Shown one piece after another: positions 33,577 to 42,005 of a stretch of DNA of 64,000 nucleotides. The stretch comes from Paenibacillus plantarum (GTDB lineage: Bacteria; Bacillota; Bacilli; Paenibacillales; NBRC-103111). A model generated the notes under the pieces. It did not search any database. It had not been told where the DNA came from and worked only from the letters and a program-made list of their open reading frames with translations. The translations under genes and the position numbers were made by a program. The stretch is from positions 1 to 64,000 of the forward strand of contig NZ_WHNY01000087.1 of assembly GCF_013141695.1 (NCBI RefSeq), written 5' to 3'. Each line of letters opens with the position of its first letter. The first letter of the stretch is position 1.

Positions 33577-34419
33577 CTACATATTCAAATGCAGCTTACG
33601 CGTATTCAACATCCCAGCAAGACCCGTTGGATCTTGACTGACTTTATATTGGACGAAAGCCTCCGCTTGTTCAGACGTACGAAGACGAAGCGGCTTAGGA
33701 TCCATCTCAGTGACGAGTTTAACGACAACGTCTGCAACAGACTCTGAGGTTTGCGGCACCGAATTGCGTTTGGAGAAGTTATCCAAATATTGCGTGATGA
33801 TCGGTTTGTAGTCATCCTCCAAGATGCCGCCGGTTTTCTGCACGTGCCCCAGCACCGTAGCATTGAAATTCGTCGCAATTGCTCCAGGCTCCAGCAGTGT
33901 AACATCGATACCAAAGGCAGGTTTATAGTAGGTAGCTAAGCTTTCGAGCAATCCCTCTACAGCGAATTTTGCAGCGCAATAGATTTCATTGAAAGGTTGA
34001 CCGACCAAGCCGCCAACACTCGTTGTCGCGATAAGATGAGCCGAATCCGATTTGCGAAGCAAGGGAAGGCCTGCTCGAATCGTATGCATCACGCCGTATA
34101 CATTCGTGTCGAATACGGCTTGAATTTCCTCGAAAGTCGCCTGCCCCAGCGCACGCAGAAAACCAAAACCTGCATTACAAAGCAGCACATCGAGATGTCC
34201 ATGCTTAGTTTCAATCTCGCCGAAGGCTTTTTCCATAGAAGCGGGATCCGTTACTTCCATTTCCATAAAATGAAGGTTCGAGATACCACTATACTGCTCT
34301 TGATCGCGAGCGACATTACGCGTACCTGCATAGACGGTCCAGCCAAGCTCGGCAAACTTCAAGGCGGTTGCAAGTCCGATACCTGAGGATGCCCCCGTAA
34401 TAGCCATTATTTTATGCAT
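33577..34419 (-). CDS. Short-chain dehydrogenase/reductase
   Basis: Classical SDR (280 aa) with the NAD(P) motif TGASSGIG (about 8-15), NAG in LLCNAGFGF, active-site Ser in TTSVGG and Y-x3-K in YCAAK. AAGGAG stands seven bases before the ATG. The substrate is not deducible. A 7-3-7 palindrome (34453-34469) lies close upstream of its start and is probably the operator of a MarR/HxlR-type repressor; the MarR gene 417 bp upstream is a natural candidate. Confidence 0.87.
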   Translation of the reverse strand: MHKIMAITGASSGIGLATALKFAELGWTVYAGTRNVARDQEQYSGISNLHFMEMEVTDPASMEKAFGEIETKHGHLDVLLCNAGFGFLRALGQATFEEIQAVFDTNVYGVMHTIRAGLPLLRKSDSAHLIATTSVGGLVGQPFNEIYCAAKFAVEGLLESLATYYKPAFGIDVTLLEPGAIATNFNATVLGHVQKTGGILEDDYKPIITQYLDNFSKRNSVPQTSESVADVVVKLVTEMDPKPLRLRTSEQAEAFVQYKVSQDPTGLAGMLNTRKLHLNM

Positions 34420-34452
34420 AGGATGAACTCCTTGTGTGTTTATTTGTTTAAC

Positions 34453-34469
34453 TGTTTAGAAACTAAACA
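34453..34469. promoter_or_regulatory. Candidate repressor operator before the SDR gene
   Basis: TGTTTAG-AAA-CTAAACA is a perfect 7-bp inverted repeat with a 3-bp centre, 34 bp before the SDR start on the minus strand. The form is typical of MarR-family operators. Confidence 0.55.
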
Positions 34470-34536
34470 ATATACCTGAAAGTCGAATTCGTCAAGAGGA
34501 GTATGAAAAAAGGGTTGTCACACAAGTCCACCAACG

Positions 34537-34721
34537 TAGAGGGAACGAGGATGCTCTATTTGCGGAAAAATAGGTGAAATCGTCATCGCAAGGGAACTAA
34601 CGTATCTTATTTCTTTGAAAACTCTCATAACTCACGAAAATTGAGCCTATAGTGCCTTCACGTTCCCCTTAGTTCTCGTTTCGTCTGATTACGGCCTAAT
34701 AAGGCATCTTCGTTCCCCCTT
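34537..34721. repeat. Four-box 185-bp element, GGGAACG type
   Basis: Direct boxes at 34537 (GAGGGAACGAGGATGCTCTA) and 34588 (AAGGGAACTAACGTATCTTA); inverted boxes at about 34647 (GCCTTCACGTTCCCCTTA) and 34697 (GCATCTTCGTTCCCCCTT). The total length is 185 bp, the same as the related copy at 25062-25246. Confidence 0.75.
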
Positions 34722-34784
34722 CGGAGTCTGTTTCGGCTAATTTTAACGAGTTGGAAGAGGGAGCGGCTATACTAGTAAGACATA

Positions 34785-34833
34785 TAAAAAAAGCTGTCCA
34801 TTATGTAGAAGAATCTACTTATGGTTACAGCTT
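34785..34833 (-). terminator. Terminator of the MarR gene
   Basis: On the minus strand AAGCTGT and ACAGCTT enclose an inner stem GTAGA / TCTAC, and the outer stem is followed by seven T. It begins 3 bp after the MarR stop codon. Confidence 0.75.
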
Positions 34834-34835
34834 CA

Positions 34836-35252
34836 TTAAACAGGCATTTTAGCTAATAGCTGTTGCAATGTCGCGAGCTCTTCTTTTGTATATGAAGTAA
34901 AAAGCTGTTCGATTTTCGTATTATACGCAGATAGAATGTGAATGATGAGCTCGTTCCCTTTATCCGTCATTTGGAGAAGATGACTGCGGCGACTGGTCGG
35001 ATGGGGTTTGCGGACAAGTAGTCCTTGCTCCTCCATTTTATCCAATAGCTGTGTAATTGCTCCCCGCGTTAACCCGAATTCGTTGGCAATATCCACCGCG
35101 ATGCAGTCGGGATGCTTGCGTAGATACTCCAAGACATACATCATAATCGGAGATATCTGAAATTGAGGCAGTACCTGCGTTAAATAAGAGGAAATGACAT
35201 TCTTGATGCCGCGAAATTTGGTCGTCATCCATTCATGGTCAGGTGTTGTCAT
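34836..35252 (-). CDS. MarR family regulator
   Basis: Winged-helix repressor (138 aa) with HPDCIAVDIANEFGLTRGAITQLLDKMEEQGLLVRKPHPTSRRSHLLQMTDKG split across the helix-turn-helix and wing, the core MarR pattern. The likely target is the SDR gene downstream on the same strand. A hairpin with T8 on the minus strand (35294-35326) lies in front of its start codon, so its own leader may be attenuated. No cysteine pattern for redox sensing is evident. Confidence 0.85.
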   Translation of the reverse strand: MTTPDHEWMTTKFRGIKNVISSYLTQVLPQFQISPIMMYVLEYLRKHPDCIAVDIANEFGLTRGAITQLLDKMEEQGLLVRKPHPTSRRSHLLQMTDKGNELIIHILSAYNTKIEQLFTSYTKEELATLQQLLAKMPV

Positions 35253-35293
35253 ACGTAGCCGCCCTTTAGTGTTAGTGTCTACCTAGTATGCCA

Positions 35294-35326
35294 AAAAAAA
35301 TGACCCACAGCAACGGGCTGTGGGTC
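35294..35326 (-). terminator. Hairpin with T8 tract upstream of the MarR gene
   Basis: GACCCACAGC and GCTGTGGGTC (35302-35326) form a perfect 10-bp stem. On the minus strand it is followed by eight T (complement of 35293-35300). It faces the MarR gene from 42 bp upstream and no minus-strand gene lies further right, so it is a leader attenuator candidate or a barrier to antisense transcription. Confidence 0.65.
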
Positions 35327-35457
35327 TAAGTATATATATTTTAAAGGGGGGTTGTTCTTTATTATAGGCAAGTTACATTAAAACAACATGAAAGTTAGAT
35401 TTCATTTTCATTACAAATTTGTCAGTGGTAAAATAAGTTGGAAAGCTAAACAAGAGC

Positions 35458-37710
35458 TTGAGCTGGAGAGCGGGGTATTTCCTATTGAAGCATTATTCCA
35501 TGAGGTCACATTTAACGATTACATTTGCCCTAATGGCCTTGATTCCGATCCTGATTCTAGGCGGCTTTCAGGTTTCGCAAATTAAGAATATTACAAAGGA
35601 AACGAACCAGAACCAGCGGCAGACGACGTATCGCCTTGGGGACGCAGTGGAAGCTTACATGTCCTATCATCGCAATGCGGTTGAAACCTTAGCGGCTACG
35701 ATCTCGGCATCGGATGCGGCTTTTCGCAATCGGGAGAGCTTGACGTTGAAGCTGCAATCGCTGCAAGAGAATCTGGAGGGATTCACAGGTATCTATGTGG
35801 TCGATGATAAAGGTACGATCAAAGCAACACACCGGATGTCGACGGATCTGATTGGTGTTGATGTTAACGATCGAGACTATTCGGCACGTGTGAAGGCTGG
35901 ACAGAAAGCAATTATATCATCGTTATTCAAAGGCCCTGAGAGCTTGAACCAACCAGCTATAGCGATTGCCGTACCGATTTACAAGGGCAACAAGCAGGTG
36001 GATGGCTTCGTATTAGCTGTACTTGAACTAGCGCCAATTAAGACGCTCGTTACCAAATACGATTATGGGACAGAGGCGTATCCTGTTGTGCTGGATCATG
36101 CCGGCAAGCCGATTTATCATCCGAATGCAGCGTTAACGGAATCCATGGCTGATTTATCCAAGGAGCCCGTCGTCGCCGATGCCAAAATGCTCAAACAAGG
36201 CGAAGGCACCTACACACTAAGCGCCTCATCGCATAAAGAACTTATTACATACAAGCTTATACCAGACTTGAATCTCATTGTATGGGTAAGCAGGTCGACC
36301 GCAGCTGTCAATGCAGCATTCACGGAATCTTTACGGATCACGTTGCTGTTGGTAGTGTTTACGCTCATTTTAACCTTACTGTTAGGCAGTCTGTTGGCCA
36401 AACGATTGAACGGCACGATCCACGCCTTAGTTGGCTATACACAGCGATTAGCTGGAGGATCATTCGCTCAGCCTGACCTGAAGGTAGTACCACGAGGAGC
36501 GCCCGCAGAGCTGCATCAACTTGCCGAGCATTTCTTCCGTATGGCCGCGCAGATCAAGGAAAACCAACGCGCCTTGTTGCAACTGAATAGCGAGCTTGAG
36601 CATCGCGTAGAAGAGCGCACACAGCGATTGCAGGACGAGCATGCGACGTTGAATGCTGTTTTGGAAAGCATGTCAGATGCGATTGTCCTAATTGATGTGC
36701 AGCATAATGTGCTGTATGCCAATCATCAGATGGCGGAAAGTTTCGCAATTCCAATGGGCAAATTGTCCCATATGCCAGAGGCTGATTTATTTGAGCGGAT
36801 TGCTGAGCTATTGCCAGAAGATCAGGACGAGCTCCAATTGCGTAAGTTGACGGCAGAGCCGAGGGTACAGAGCGCCTTAACTGTGAAAACAGAGCAAGGC
36901 AAGCCACGCTTTATGATGGTATCCGCGTTTCAGGTTGCGCGGGAGGGGCGGGTATTTGGCCGCGGCTACGTGTGGCGTGACAGAACGAAGGAGCATGAAA
37001 TCGATGCGTTGAAGAACGATCTCATCTCCCTTGCTTCGCACGAATTCAAAACCCCGATTACGAGTATCCGCGGCGGTGTGGAAACATTGCTGCGCAGGGA
37101 TGCGCACTGGGATGAGGACTTTAAGCTGGAGCTGCTGGAAGGCATTCACGAGGATATAGGCCGTATTCAAGATCTTATCGATGAGTGGCTGGATATATCC
37201 AAAATCGAATCAGGTGCGATGGGGATTCATCCGCAACCGTTGAGGCTAGCCGCCGTAATCGAAAGTGCTAGACATAGACTGCCTGAAGATATCAGCGCTG
37301 CACGACTTCAATTGGAGGTTGCGTTATCTTCGGATACGCCTCTAGTTTTTGCAGATAAGCTCCGAATGGAGCAGGTTTTCTTGAACTTGTTCATCAATGC
37401 AGTTCGCTATAACGAGCGGGAACCGATCATTCATGTGACCACACATGCAGATGAAGAGTATGTCTACGTTCACGTACAGGATAATGGGATCGGTATTGCA
37501 GAGGAACATTTGGCGAAATTATTCGATCGCTTCTATCGTGTGGACGTATCGTCCAGTCGTCAAACCGGAGGCACAGGGCTTGGGTTGGCGATTTGCAAAG
37601 GAATTATGGAAGCCCATGGCGGAACCATTCAGGTTGAAAGCCAACTGGGTGAGGGAAGCCGATTCACTTTGATGATTCCACGGTTTAATGGGGGAGATGA
37701 GCTAGCATGA
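35458..37710 (+). CDS. Cache/HAMP/PAS sensor histidine kinase
   Basis: Large membrane kinase (750 aa). Order: membrane segment (about 20-38), extracytoplasmic dCache-like domain (about 45-275, with GIYVVDDKGTIKATHR and DRDYSARVKAGQ), membrane segment (about 292-313), HAMP (about 314-368), PAS (about 395-505), HisKA with H528 in SLASHEFKTPITS, and HATPase with GGTGLGLAICKG. The dCache domain suggests a small extracellular ligand. TTG 35458 follows a weak AAGAG; ATG 35500 (Met15) is an alternative and would keep the first membrane segment. It overlaps the regulator gene by 4 bp. Confidence 0.88.
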   Translation: MSWRAGYFLLKHYSMRSHLTITFALMALIPILILGGFQVSQIKNITKETNQNQRQTTYRLGDAVEAYMSYHRNAVETLAATISASDAAFRNRESLTLKLQSLQENLEGFTGIYVVDDKGTIKATHRMSTDLIGVDVNDRDYSARVKAGQKAIISSLFKGPESLNQPAIAIAVPIYKGNKQVDGFVLAVLELAPIKTLVTKYDYGTEAYPVVLDHAGKPIYHPNAALTESMADLSKEPVVADAKMLKQGEGTYTLSASSHKELITYKLIPDLNLIVWVSRSTAAVNAAFTESLRITLLLVVFTLILTLLLGSLLAKRLNGTIHALVGYTQRLAGGSFAQPDLKVVPRGAPAELHQLAEHFFRMAAQIKENQRALLQLNSELEHRVEERTQRLQDEHATLNAVLESMSDAIVLIDVQHNVLYANHQMAESFAIPMGKLSHMPEADLFERIAELLPEDQDELQLRKLTAEPRVQSALTVKTEQGKPRFMMVSAFQVAREGRVFGRGYVWRDRTKEHEIDALKNDLISLASHEFKTPITSIRGGVETLLRRDAHWDEDFKLELLEGIHEDIGRIQDLIDEWLDISKIESGAMGIHPQPLRLAAVIESARHRLPEDISAARLQLEVALSSDTPLVFADKLRMEQVFLNLFINAVRYNEREPIIHVTTHADEEYVYVHVQDNGIGIAEEHLAKLFDRFYRVDVSSSRQTGGTGLGLAICKGIMEAHGGTIQVESQLGEGSRFTLMIPRFNGGDELA

Positions 37711-38402
37711 GCGCAAAGAAAATCATGATCGTCGACGATGAGCCCAAAATCATTCGATTCATCGCGGCGAATTTGAAATCCTTAGGTTTCGAAACGGTGG
37801 CCTGCCAGAGCGGGGCCGAGGCGTTGGAGAAGATGGAAGCCGTCGATCCAGATTTGATATTGCTGGATCTAATGATGCCGGGGATGGATGGCTTCGAAGT
37901 ATTGCGCAGGCTGCGCGCTTATTCGAGTGTGCCTGTTATTATGCTAACAGCAAGGAGCAATGGCGCGGATAAAGTGCAAGGGTTGAATCTCGGGGCGGAT
38001 GATTATTTGACCAAGCCGTTTTCGTTGGACGAGCTGTTCGCCAGAGTCAATGCGGTGCTCCGTCGCTTGGATGGACGTATGCCTTCACCATCTACGGTGA
38101 GTGAATTGACCGTTGGACCTGTGAACGTCAATCTAGCTCAGCGACGCATCCGACTAGGTGGAACGGAAGTGAAATTCACTGAGACGGAATATAATTTGTT
38201 TGTTCTACTCTTGCAGCATGAAGGCAAAGTCATGACGCATGAGCAGTTGTTGAGCGAGATTTGGGGAAGTGAGTACCGTGATGAGGTCGAGTACCTGCGC
38301 GTTACCATCGCGCGCATTCGACAGAAGCTGAAGGCCCATACCGAGGGGCAGGAACTGATTGTAACCTACCCTGGTGTTGGTTATATGGCGAAGGGGGATT
38401 AA
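37707..38402 (+). CDS. OmpR-family response regulator
   Basis: Receiver with D54 (LILLDLMMPGMDG), K in LTKPFSLDEL, then winged-helix DNA-binding domain (FTETEYNLFVLLLQHEGKVM, YLRVTIARIRQKL), 231 aa. The start overlaps the kinase stop (ATGA), so the two proteins form one two-component system. The target genes are unknown; nothing else is in the operon. A weak hairpin follows (CATCTTCGTATGGATG) without a convincing T-run. Confidence 0.9.
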   Translation: MSAKKIMIVDDEPKIIRFIAANLKSLGFETVACQSGAEALEKMEAVDPDLILLDLMMPGMDGFEVLRRLRAYSSVPVIMLTARSNGADKVQGLNLGADDYLTKPFSLDELFARVNAVLRRLDGRMPSPSTVSELTVGPVNVNLAQRRIRLGGTEVKFTETEYNLFVLLLQHEGKVMTHEQLLSEIWGSEYRDEVEYLRVTIARIRQKLKAHTEGQELIVTYPGVGYMAKGD

Positions 38403-38491
38403 TTTTTCAGCCAACATCTTCGTATGGATGTGAGCGAGTTGTCTGATAAAAAAGTAATGATTCGAGTAATGATCGCGGAGGTTACCCATAT

Positions 38492-38510
38492 TAGTTGTAA
38501 TTATCAACTA
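38492..38510. promoter_or_regulatory. MarR operator, copy 1
   Basis: TAGTTG-N7-CAACTA in front of the MarR gene. The same geometry recurs at 39034-39052 (TAGTTG-N7-CAATTA) in front of the next operon, so one regulator probably controls both. Confidence 0.65.
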
Positions 38511-38541
38511 TTGTATGTTACACTGCATTCAGGTGATGATA

Positions 38542-39000
38542 ATGACTACTAATTCTCCTTATATTAACGTAAGGGAAACCTTCCAACGGCTAGTGAGAGT
38601 GTTTGGACTATTACAGAAAGACGGCGCCCAGGACTGCGGCATCTCTGTTATCCAGAGCCATATTCTATACGAGTTAGGCAAACGACCGAACTTATCGCTT
38701 AATGATCTTGCCGGGCTGCTTGCAACGGATACAAGCTCACTTAGCAGACAAGTTCAGCAACTCGTTGAGCTAGATTTGGTCAATAGACTACCCGATCCAA
38801 ATGATCGGCGTTATGTCGTATTGTCGTTGACCTCGGATGGCGAGATGAAACAGCTGCACATCGCAGAAACCATGGACCTATACTTGCGCAATGTATTCGC
38901 GGGTATTCCGGAAGAGAAGCATGAACAAGTATTTGAAACGCTTAGTCTCGTGAATACGGCATTGCGCAGTATCCCGTTTACGAAAGAACCTTCTTCCTAG
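38542..39000 (+). CDS. MarR family regulator of the nitroreductase operon
   Basis: Winged-helix regulator (152 aa). The helix-turn-helix is LSLNDLAGLLATDTSSLSRQVQQLVELDLVNRLPDPNDRR, with the DxR wing motif DPNDRR. AGGTG stands six bases before ATG 38542; in-frame ATGs at 38515 and 38536 are less well placed. One Cys (DCGISVIQ) near the N-terminal helix could be a redox or electrophile sensor as in MhqR/OhrR-type regulators, which would fit the downstream nitroreductase and monooxygenase; that is inference. Confidence 0.85.
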   Translation: MTTNSPYINVRETFQRLVRVFGLLQKDGAQDCGISVIQSHILYELGKRPNLSLNDLAGLLATDTSSLSRQVQQLVELDLVNRLPDPNDRRYVVLSLTSDGEMKQLHIAETMDLYLRNVFAGIPEEKHEQVFETLSLVNTALRSIPFTKEPSS

Positions 39001-39033
39001 AAGCTCCTAGAAAGAAGGTGCCCTTTTGTATAA

Positions 39034-39052
39034 TAGTTGCAAACATCAATTA
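39034..39052. promoter_or_regulatory. MarR operator, copy 2
   Basis: TAGTTGCAAACATCAATTA has the same TAGTTG-N7-CAAyTA geometry as 38492-38510. It lies 89 bp before the NTF2-like gene; TATAAT words overlap both ends (39029 and 39053). Confidence 0.65.
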
Positions 39053-39140
39053 TATAATAGTGTCATTAATTGCCTGCGTCAGATATCAGAGGTTTCCGTA
39101 AAACAAGTAGCACAACAAAAATAGAAGTGGAGTGAACAAA

Positions 39141-39509
39141 ATGAACAATTTGAATGAATACTTCGATTTATTTGACCAATCTCGAACGGATGTTTACGCA
39201 ATGGAGCGTTTATTGCAATTATTTACACCAGATGCCGTTATCGTTCTAAATGGCGCAACAAGAATCGGGTTTGAAAGCTTTATGAAGGCTTTCTATACGA
39301 ACAATTCGGATGTTAAGCACATGTGGGAAAAGTGGGAGCCTCAACCAGATGGTAGCTATGTATCGAATTGGGCAGTCTGTGGGAAGACGGTTGCTGGCAA
39401 GGTTTATGCTTTGACGGGGATTGATATTGCCAAGCTGGATAACGAAGGTAAGATTAAATACCTCGAGAACGTCCCAACGGATAAGAATGCGTTGAAAACA
39501 TACGCCTAA
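39141..39509 (+). CDS. NTF2/SnoaL-like protein
   Basis: Small cone-fold protein (122 aa) with an N-terminal helix, FTPDAVIVLNG and later strands (VSNWAVCGKTVAGKVYALTGIDIAKL), the SnoaL/NTF2 pattern. Members may be enzymes or ligand binders; no catalytic pair is certain here. GTGGAGTG precedes ATG 39141 by eight bases, so GTG 39132 inside that site is unlikely. It is the first gene of an operon with a nitroreductase and a monooxygenase, probably repressed by the upstream MarR protein. Confidence 0.7.
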   Translation: MNNLNEYFDLFDQSRTDVYAMERLLQLFTPDAVIVLNGATRIGFESFMKAFYTNNSDVKHMWEKWEPQPDGSYVSNWAVCGKTVAGKVYALTGIDIAKLDNEGKIKYLENVPTDKNALKTYA

Positions 39510-39549
39510 ATTAAACTGAACTAAATTACGACTAAAGGGGTTAACTTAA

Positions 39550-40287
39550 ATGAATGATGTATATCATACGCTCATTAACCATCGCTCTATCCGAAACTAT
39601 ACCGATCAATCGGTAAGCGATCAGGATTTAAGGATGATTATAGAATCAGTGCAAGCGGCAGCTTCGTCCATTAATGGCCAGCAGGTCACCGTAATTAGCA
39701 TTCAAAATCCGAAAACGAAATCGAAAATTGCCGAGCTTTCCGGCAATCAGTCTTGGATCGAGCAAGCTCCCGTATTTTTACTATTCTGTGCAGATTTTTA
39801 CCGAGCCAAAATTGCCGCGGAGCTTAACGGTGAGCAATTAGTCGTAACGGATAGTGCAGAATCCATTATCGTAGGGTCCACAGATGTAGGTCTGGCGATG
39901 GGGAACGCGATTGCTACGGCTGAATCGTTAGGGCTTGGAATCGTACCGATAGGTGGAGTGAGAAGACAGCCTCTTGAGCTCATCGAGCTGCTTGGGTTGC
40001 CTGAGTATGTATTCCCAGTTAGTGGTCTCGTGGTTGGTCACCCTGTTGATACATCCGATAAGAAGCATCGTCTTCCGCAAGCCGCTGTTTGGCACAAAGA
40101 AACGTATAATACTGAGCTTAAGGGCTTGATTAAACAATATGACGATGAAGTTTCTGTCTATATGGAGAAACGTACGAATGGAAAGGAAACGAGGAACTGG
40201 TCGCAAACCGTGTCATCCATATATAACCGAATCTATTATCCGCTAGTACGAGATATGCTTGAGAAGCAGGGATTCGAATTCAAATAA
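39550..40287 (+). CDS. NfsA-type FMN nitroreductase
   Basis: FMN- and probably NADPH-dependent oxidoreductase (245 aa). HRSIRNYTDQSVSDQDL is the classic N-terminal FMN-phosphate binding block. SSINGQQ and GLGIVPIGGVRRQP are the NfsA-group motifs, and the C-terminal extension (about 190-245) with WSQTVSSIYNRIYYP is typical of the NfsA/FRP subgroup. Such enzymes reduce nitroaromatics and quinones by two electrons. AAAGGGG precedes the ATG by about nine bases. The gene sits in the middle of a three-gene operon with a MarR regulator upstream, which suggests detoxification. Confidence 0.88.
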   Translation: MNDVYHTLINHRSIRNYTDQSVSDQDLRMIIESVQAAASSINGQQVTVISIQNPKTKSKIAELSGNQSWIEQAPVFLLFCADFYRAKIAAELNGEQLVVTDSAESIIVGSTDVGLAMGNAIATAESLGLGIVPIGGVRRQPLELIELLGLPEYVFPVSGLVVGHPVDTSDKKHRLPQAAVWHKETYNTELKGLIKQYDDEVSVYMEKRTNGKETRNWSQTVSSIYNRIYYPLVRDMLEKQGFEFK

Positions 40288-40300
40288 GAGGAGGATAACC

Positions 40301-40582
40301 ATGATCATTTTACAAGTACAAATGACAGTAAAAGTGGAGGAGCGCGATACCTTCCTGAATAAGGCTAATTTGCTGCTTGCTGCTACGCAAGCCGAGGAGG
40401 GGAACATCAGCTACAATCTTTATGAGGATGTGTCTCGACCTGGTAGTTTTGCTATGCTTGAGGAATGGCGGGATGAACAAGCGATCGATCGTCATAATAA
40501 ATCGGAGCATTTCACCGAGTTCCTGGCGTATGCGCGTAATGTTCTTGCGGAGCCAGCTAAGATGTATCGTTTAAATCAATAA
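40301..40582 (+). CDS. Antibiotic biosynthesis monooxygenase (ABM) domain protein
   Basis: Small dimeric ferredoxin-like protein (93 aa), YgiN/HmoB-like. EEGNISYNLYEDVSRPGSF, AMLEEWRDEQAIDRH and the His in KSEHFTEFL are the ABM family signature. These proteins oxidise quinols or related aromatics without a cofactor, or degrade haem in some members. AGAGGAGG is six bases before ATG 40301; the open frame extends upstream into the nitroreductase gene but is not used. It closes the operon and is followed by a terminator. Confidence 0.82.
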   Translation: MIILQVQMTVKVEERDTFLNKANLLLAATQAEEGNISYNLYEDVSRPGSFAMLEEWRDEQAIDRHNKSEHFTEFLAYARNVLAEPAKMYRLNQ

Positions 40583-40607
40583 TGAATGAAAGATGTCCTT
40601 TTATAAA

Positions 40608-40637
40608 AAAAGCTATCCGTAATGCGGATAGCTTTTT
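40608..40637. terminator. Bidirectional terminator
   Basis: AAAGCTATCCG and CGGATAGCTTT form a perfect 11-bp stem with a short loop; T-runs follow on the plus strand and precede as A-run for the minus strand. Confidence 0.9.
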
Positions 40638-40681
40638 GTGAGGAATTGGTGTATCGCAAAGGGGACAAATATCGACTGATA

Positions 40682-41860
40682 CTAGTTATTCGCCAGAAGC
40701 TGCACGTCAAGTGGATAATCAGGCAGCTCCATTTCGCGCGTTGTGCCACTCGTTAGGTCGACCACCGTCATTCCATTCCAGCCCGTATCGGCATAAGTGA
40801 CGCCTCCTGTGAGATAGGCATAGCGCCCATCGGCGCTGCTGGCGACCATTTGGTGCAGGCGAGTTAAGGGAAGGATCTTCTCTTTATATGTGTTCACATC
40901 GAGCACAGTCAAATTAGGCTTGCCCGTAGCACTGCCTGCCGAGCCGATGCCAACGATCAGCAGCTGTTTGCCGTCCGGGGTAAGCGTGACACCTTCTTGG
41001 TGTGTGTTCCCCGTCAAGGGCTCGGTTGTGTAGCTGCCGCTCTTCGGATCCAGCACCACAAGGCCGCGGCCTTGGTAAGGCAGAAGTAAGCGGCCGTCAG
41101 CTCGAACTGCGGCGTAGTGCGGCTTCTCGAAGCCGCCTTTACCGAAAGGAGCAGCTTCTAACGTGCGAGCTTTGAGGTTGGAAGGATCAACAGCCGTCAC
41201 GGTGTAGCCGTCGTGGTCGATACTGTAGACTTCGCGGCCGTCAAGACTGGTTACAACGTCAAAAGGTCGTACGCCAACAGCAACTCGGCCTGTCATTGCG
41301 AGCTTTTCCGAATCTAAGATTTCAAGTTGACTCTTGCCTCCATCGAGATACACACCCACATATACGAATTTACCGTCTGGCGATACGGCAATTCCCATGC
41401 CGCCCGAGCGGTATTCACCAAAGCGTGGTTTACCCACATTGGCCTGATAAGGGACAAGCGCAATCCGTGTACGGAGGTTCGTGTCGATGACCGCGACACC
41501 TTCAGCTGTCGACACATAAGCGCGATGATTCGGCCCTTCTGCGATGGCAAAAGGGGCTGTTCCCACGACAAGCTTCTCCATCCGGCCTGAAGCGGGATCG
41601 AGGAACGACATATAGTCACTTTTCGAATGTGTCACCATCAAAGTTGTAGCCGTAGCCGCTGAAGGCGATGGGCTCGCAGTTGCAGGTAAGGAACTTGGCG
41701 CGGCCGTCTGAGTTGCAGCAGCAGTAGGAGATGGTGTTGCTGTCTTCGTTGAGTTGATGGTGTTGACAGTGTTCGGCTGTTGGCCGCTACAGCCAACTAA
41801 CACAAGAAACAGCGTGAGCGGTGTTAAGCGTGCGAATAGAGATCTATTCATGAATACCAT
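40682..41860 (-). CDS. YncE-like beta-propeller lipoprotein
   Basis: Exported protein (392 aa) with lipobox LVGC, a Thr/Ser/Ala/Pro-rich linker, then repeated blades with the pattern GxAVSPDGKFVYVG, VTSLDGREVYSID, VRADGRLLLPY, LTPDGKQLLIVG and SSADGRYAYLTG, a seven-bladed YncE/YVTN propeller. Function is unknown; the family often binds surface or metal-related ligands. GAGGTGAC eight bases before ATG 41860 and the following signal peptide fix the start well inside the frame open from 41959. The neighbour upstream is an SLH-domain surface protein, suggesting a cell-envelope location for both. Confidence 0.82.
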   Translation of the reverse strand: MVFMNRSLFARLTPLTLFLVLVGCSGQQPNTVNTINSTKTATPSPTAAATQTAAPSSLPATASPSPSAATATTLMVTHSKSDYMSFLDPASGRMEKLVVGTAPFAIAEGPNHRAYVSTAEGVAVIDTNLRTRIALVPYQANVGKPRFGEYRSGGMGIAVSPDGKFVYVGVYLDGGKSQLEILDSEKLAMTGRVAVGVRPFDVVTSLDGREVYSIDHDGYTVTAVDPSNLKARTLEAAPFGKGGFEKPHYAAVRADGRLLLPYQGRGLVVLDPKSGSYTTEPLTGNTHQEGVTLTPDGKQLLIVGIGSAGSATGKPNLTVLDVNTYKEKILPLTRLHQMVASSADGRYAYLTGGVTYADTGWNGMTVVDLTSGTTREMELPDYPLDVQLLANN

Positions 41861-42005
41861 ATAGAAGGTCACCTCTGGTTTTAGAATAAAAGAAGCCAAG
41901 GAAACACAGTACCTGTGGATAAGTTTAGCAAACAAAGGTAAGGAAGAGAACCTGATCACAGGTCATCTTCCTTATCTTTTTGTCGTTCAATTGTCGAGGT
42001 TACAC

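Larger units (their letters stand above)
34420..34835. other. Intergenic region with operator, 185-bp element and terminator
   Basis: No gene. It contains the palindrome 34453-34469, the four-box element 34537-34721 and the MarR-gene terminator 34785-34833. Confidence 0.75.
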
